Under the pieces are notes generated by a model. The model was not told where the DNA came from and searched no databases. It saw nothing but the letters and a program-made list of their open reading frames with translations. Shown here one piece after another: positions 32,108 through 32,636 of a stretch of DNA of 32,636 nt (the first letter of the stretch is position 1; each line of letters begins with the position of its first letter). This DNA is from Alphaproteobacteria bacterium (lineage in GTDB: Bacteria > Pseudomonadota > Alphaproteobacteria > UBA9655). The DNA lies in the NCBI GenBank assembly GCA_017992885.1, contig JAGONT010000024.1, positions 1-32,636 of the forward strand. The letters are read 5' to 3'. A program made the translations under genes and the position numbers.

Positions 32108-32636
32108 ATGGTTATGTTTACATCTATTTTTTCAAGAATTTTAAGAAATTCAACAGCAGTGACGCTTATGGCTCTCTCTTCTGTTTCAGCTTTCGCTATG
32201 AACAGTGCCGAGGTTGAAATGAGCCCGCACAAAGTATCGCGTAAACCAAAACAGATTTCCGGTGATCAACAACTCACACCCCTTCCTTCTCGTATAGGAT
32301 TTACGGGTTCGAGTGATATTGAATTTGTTGAGATTGAAATGTGGTCTCCTGAAGGAGGATGGGATTCCATATGGCAGTTAAATATGGGTGATCCAGCAAG
32401 TGAGTCTCAACCAGGAGTTCATGTGTATGGTCCAGAAACGGATGGAGATGCAAATACTTGGTCAAAAGCTCAGAATGATGCCTACCGAGTAGCGGGTGAT
32501 AATCCTGACGCTAGGATAAAGCATTCAGCGGTTGCCTTTCAATTATTGAATAAAGATATACAACCAGATGCAGCTTATGAACTGATTGTTAATCATCGCA
32601 CGCAGGGGGTAGGACCCCTTGTAAGACTATACGATC
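32108..32636 (+). CDS. Secreted protein of unknown function, cut by the right edge
   Basis: The frame from the ATG at 32108 is open to the end, giving at least 176 residues. GGTGAG four bases upstream is a good ribosome site. Residues 1-30 are a signal peptide (MVMFTSIFSRILRNSTAVTL, then MALSSVSAFA with cleavage after AFA). The mature part starts with a polar linker. Residues about 70-176 look like a globular, beta-rich domain: DIEFVEIEMWSPEGGWDSIW, then GVHVYGPETDGDANTW and YELIVNHRTQGVGPLVRLYD. I recognise no family. It adds to the set of exported orphan proteins in this window. Confidence 0.75.
   Translation, partial: MVMFTSIFSRILRNSTAVTLMALSSVSAFAMNSAEVEMSPHKVSRKPKQISGDQQLTPLPSRIGFTGSSDIEFVEIEMWSPEGGWDSIWQLNMGDPASESQPGVHVYGPETDGDANTWSKAQNDAYRVAGDNPDARIKHSAVAFQLLNKDIQPDAAYELIVNHRTQGVGPLVRLYD

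Noticed and set aside
1-32636. CRISPR arrays, rRNA operons or full tRNA genes
   Set aside because: I saw no regularly spaced direct repeats, no rRNA-like stretches and no complete cloverleaf sequence; a tRNAscan run would be needed to be certain about tRNAs.

Overview
The window looks like a chromosome segment of a low-GC alphaproteobacterium, probably an intracellular or protist-associated lineage of the Holosporales/Rickettsiales type. I infer this from protein sequence, gene order and AT-rich spacers; no database search was made. The alphaproteobacterial signs are the TIGR02300 zinc-ribbon gene beside cmk-rpsA, a DUF1013/TrcR-like regulator, a HIG1 twin-transmembrane gene overlapping a PduO-type cobalamin adenosyltransferase, the order yebC-ruvCAB-ybgC-tolQRA, and a STAS-MlaE fusion. 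Symbiont-like signs are several unrelated secreted proteins of unknown function, a thiamine importer under a TPP riboswitch, one gene with an in-frame stop, and housekeeping clusters that have apparently lost members (aroA, aroB, tolB-pal).

Layout. 1-3.6 kb: the start of a gene leaving the left edge (possibly a transposase), then two secreted proteins. One has a degenerate methyltransferase-like end. The other has a proline-rich linker and a strongly basic tail built from a 10-residue repeat. 3.7-9.1 kb: gltX, a chloramphenicol-phosphotransferase-like kinase, rpsA with a structured leader and a clear terminator, cmk, and divergently a TIGR02300 protein. 9.2-12.2 kb: a YdcH-like peptide, a phosphofructokinase with mixed substrate-specificity residues, a TrcR-like regulator, a HIG1 protein and a cobalamin adenosyltransferase, the last three as an overlapping set. 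12.3-13.3 kb: a secreted FCP1/NIF-type HAD protein that has lost its nucleophilic aspartate.

13.3-16.4 kb: thiBPQ, a thiamine ABC importer transcribed leftward behind a TPP riboswitch. 16.5-19.2 kb: leucine dehydrogenase, a secreted proline-rich gene split by an amber codon, and a small B-box-like zinc-finger membrane protein. 19.3-26.4 kb: accA, xerD, mlaC, mlaA and aroK leftward, and mlaE-mlaF-mlaD rightward. This gives an almost complete retrograde phospholipid transport system on two divergent transcripts around aroK. 26.5-31.9 kb: a tight leftward operon yebC-ruvC-ruvA-ruvB-ybgC-tolQ-tolR-tolA. The right edge holds the start of another secreted protein behind a near-consensus promoter.

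How the genes work together: Mla and Tol-Pal both maintain the outer membrane, RuvABC and XerD handle chromosome recombination and dimer resolution, and AccA supplies lipid synthesis. The secreted proteins lie between these conserved blocks and are the most likely host-interaction genes. The observations I rate highest are the amber-split gene, the nucleophile-less FCP1-like secreted protein, the histone-H1-like repeat tail, and two rpsA-leader hairpins with complementary loops.
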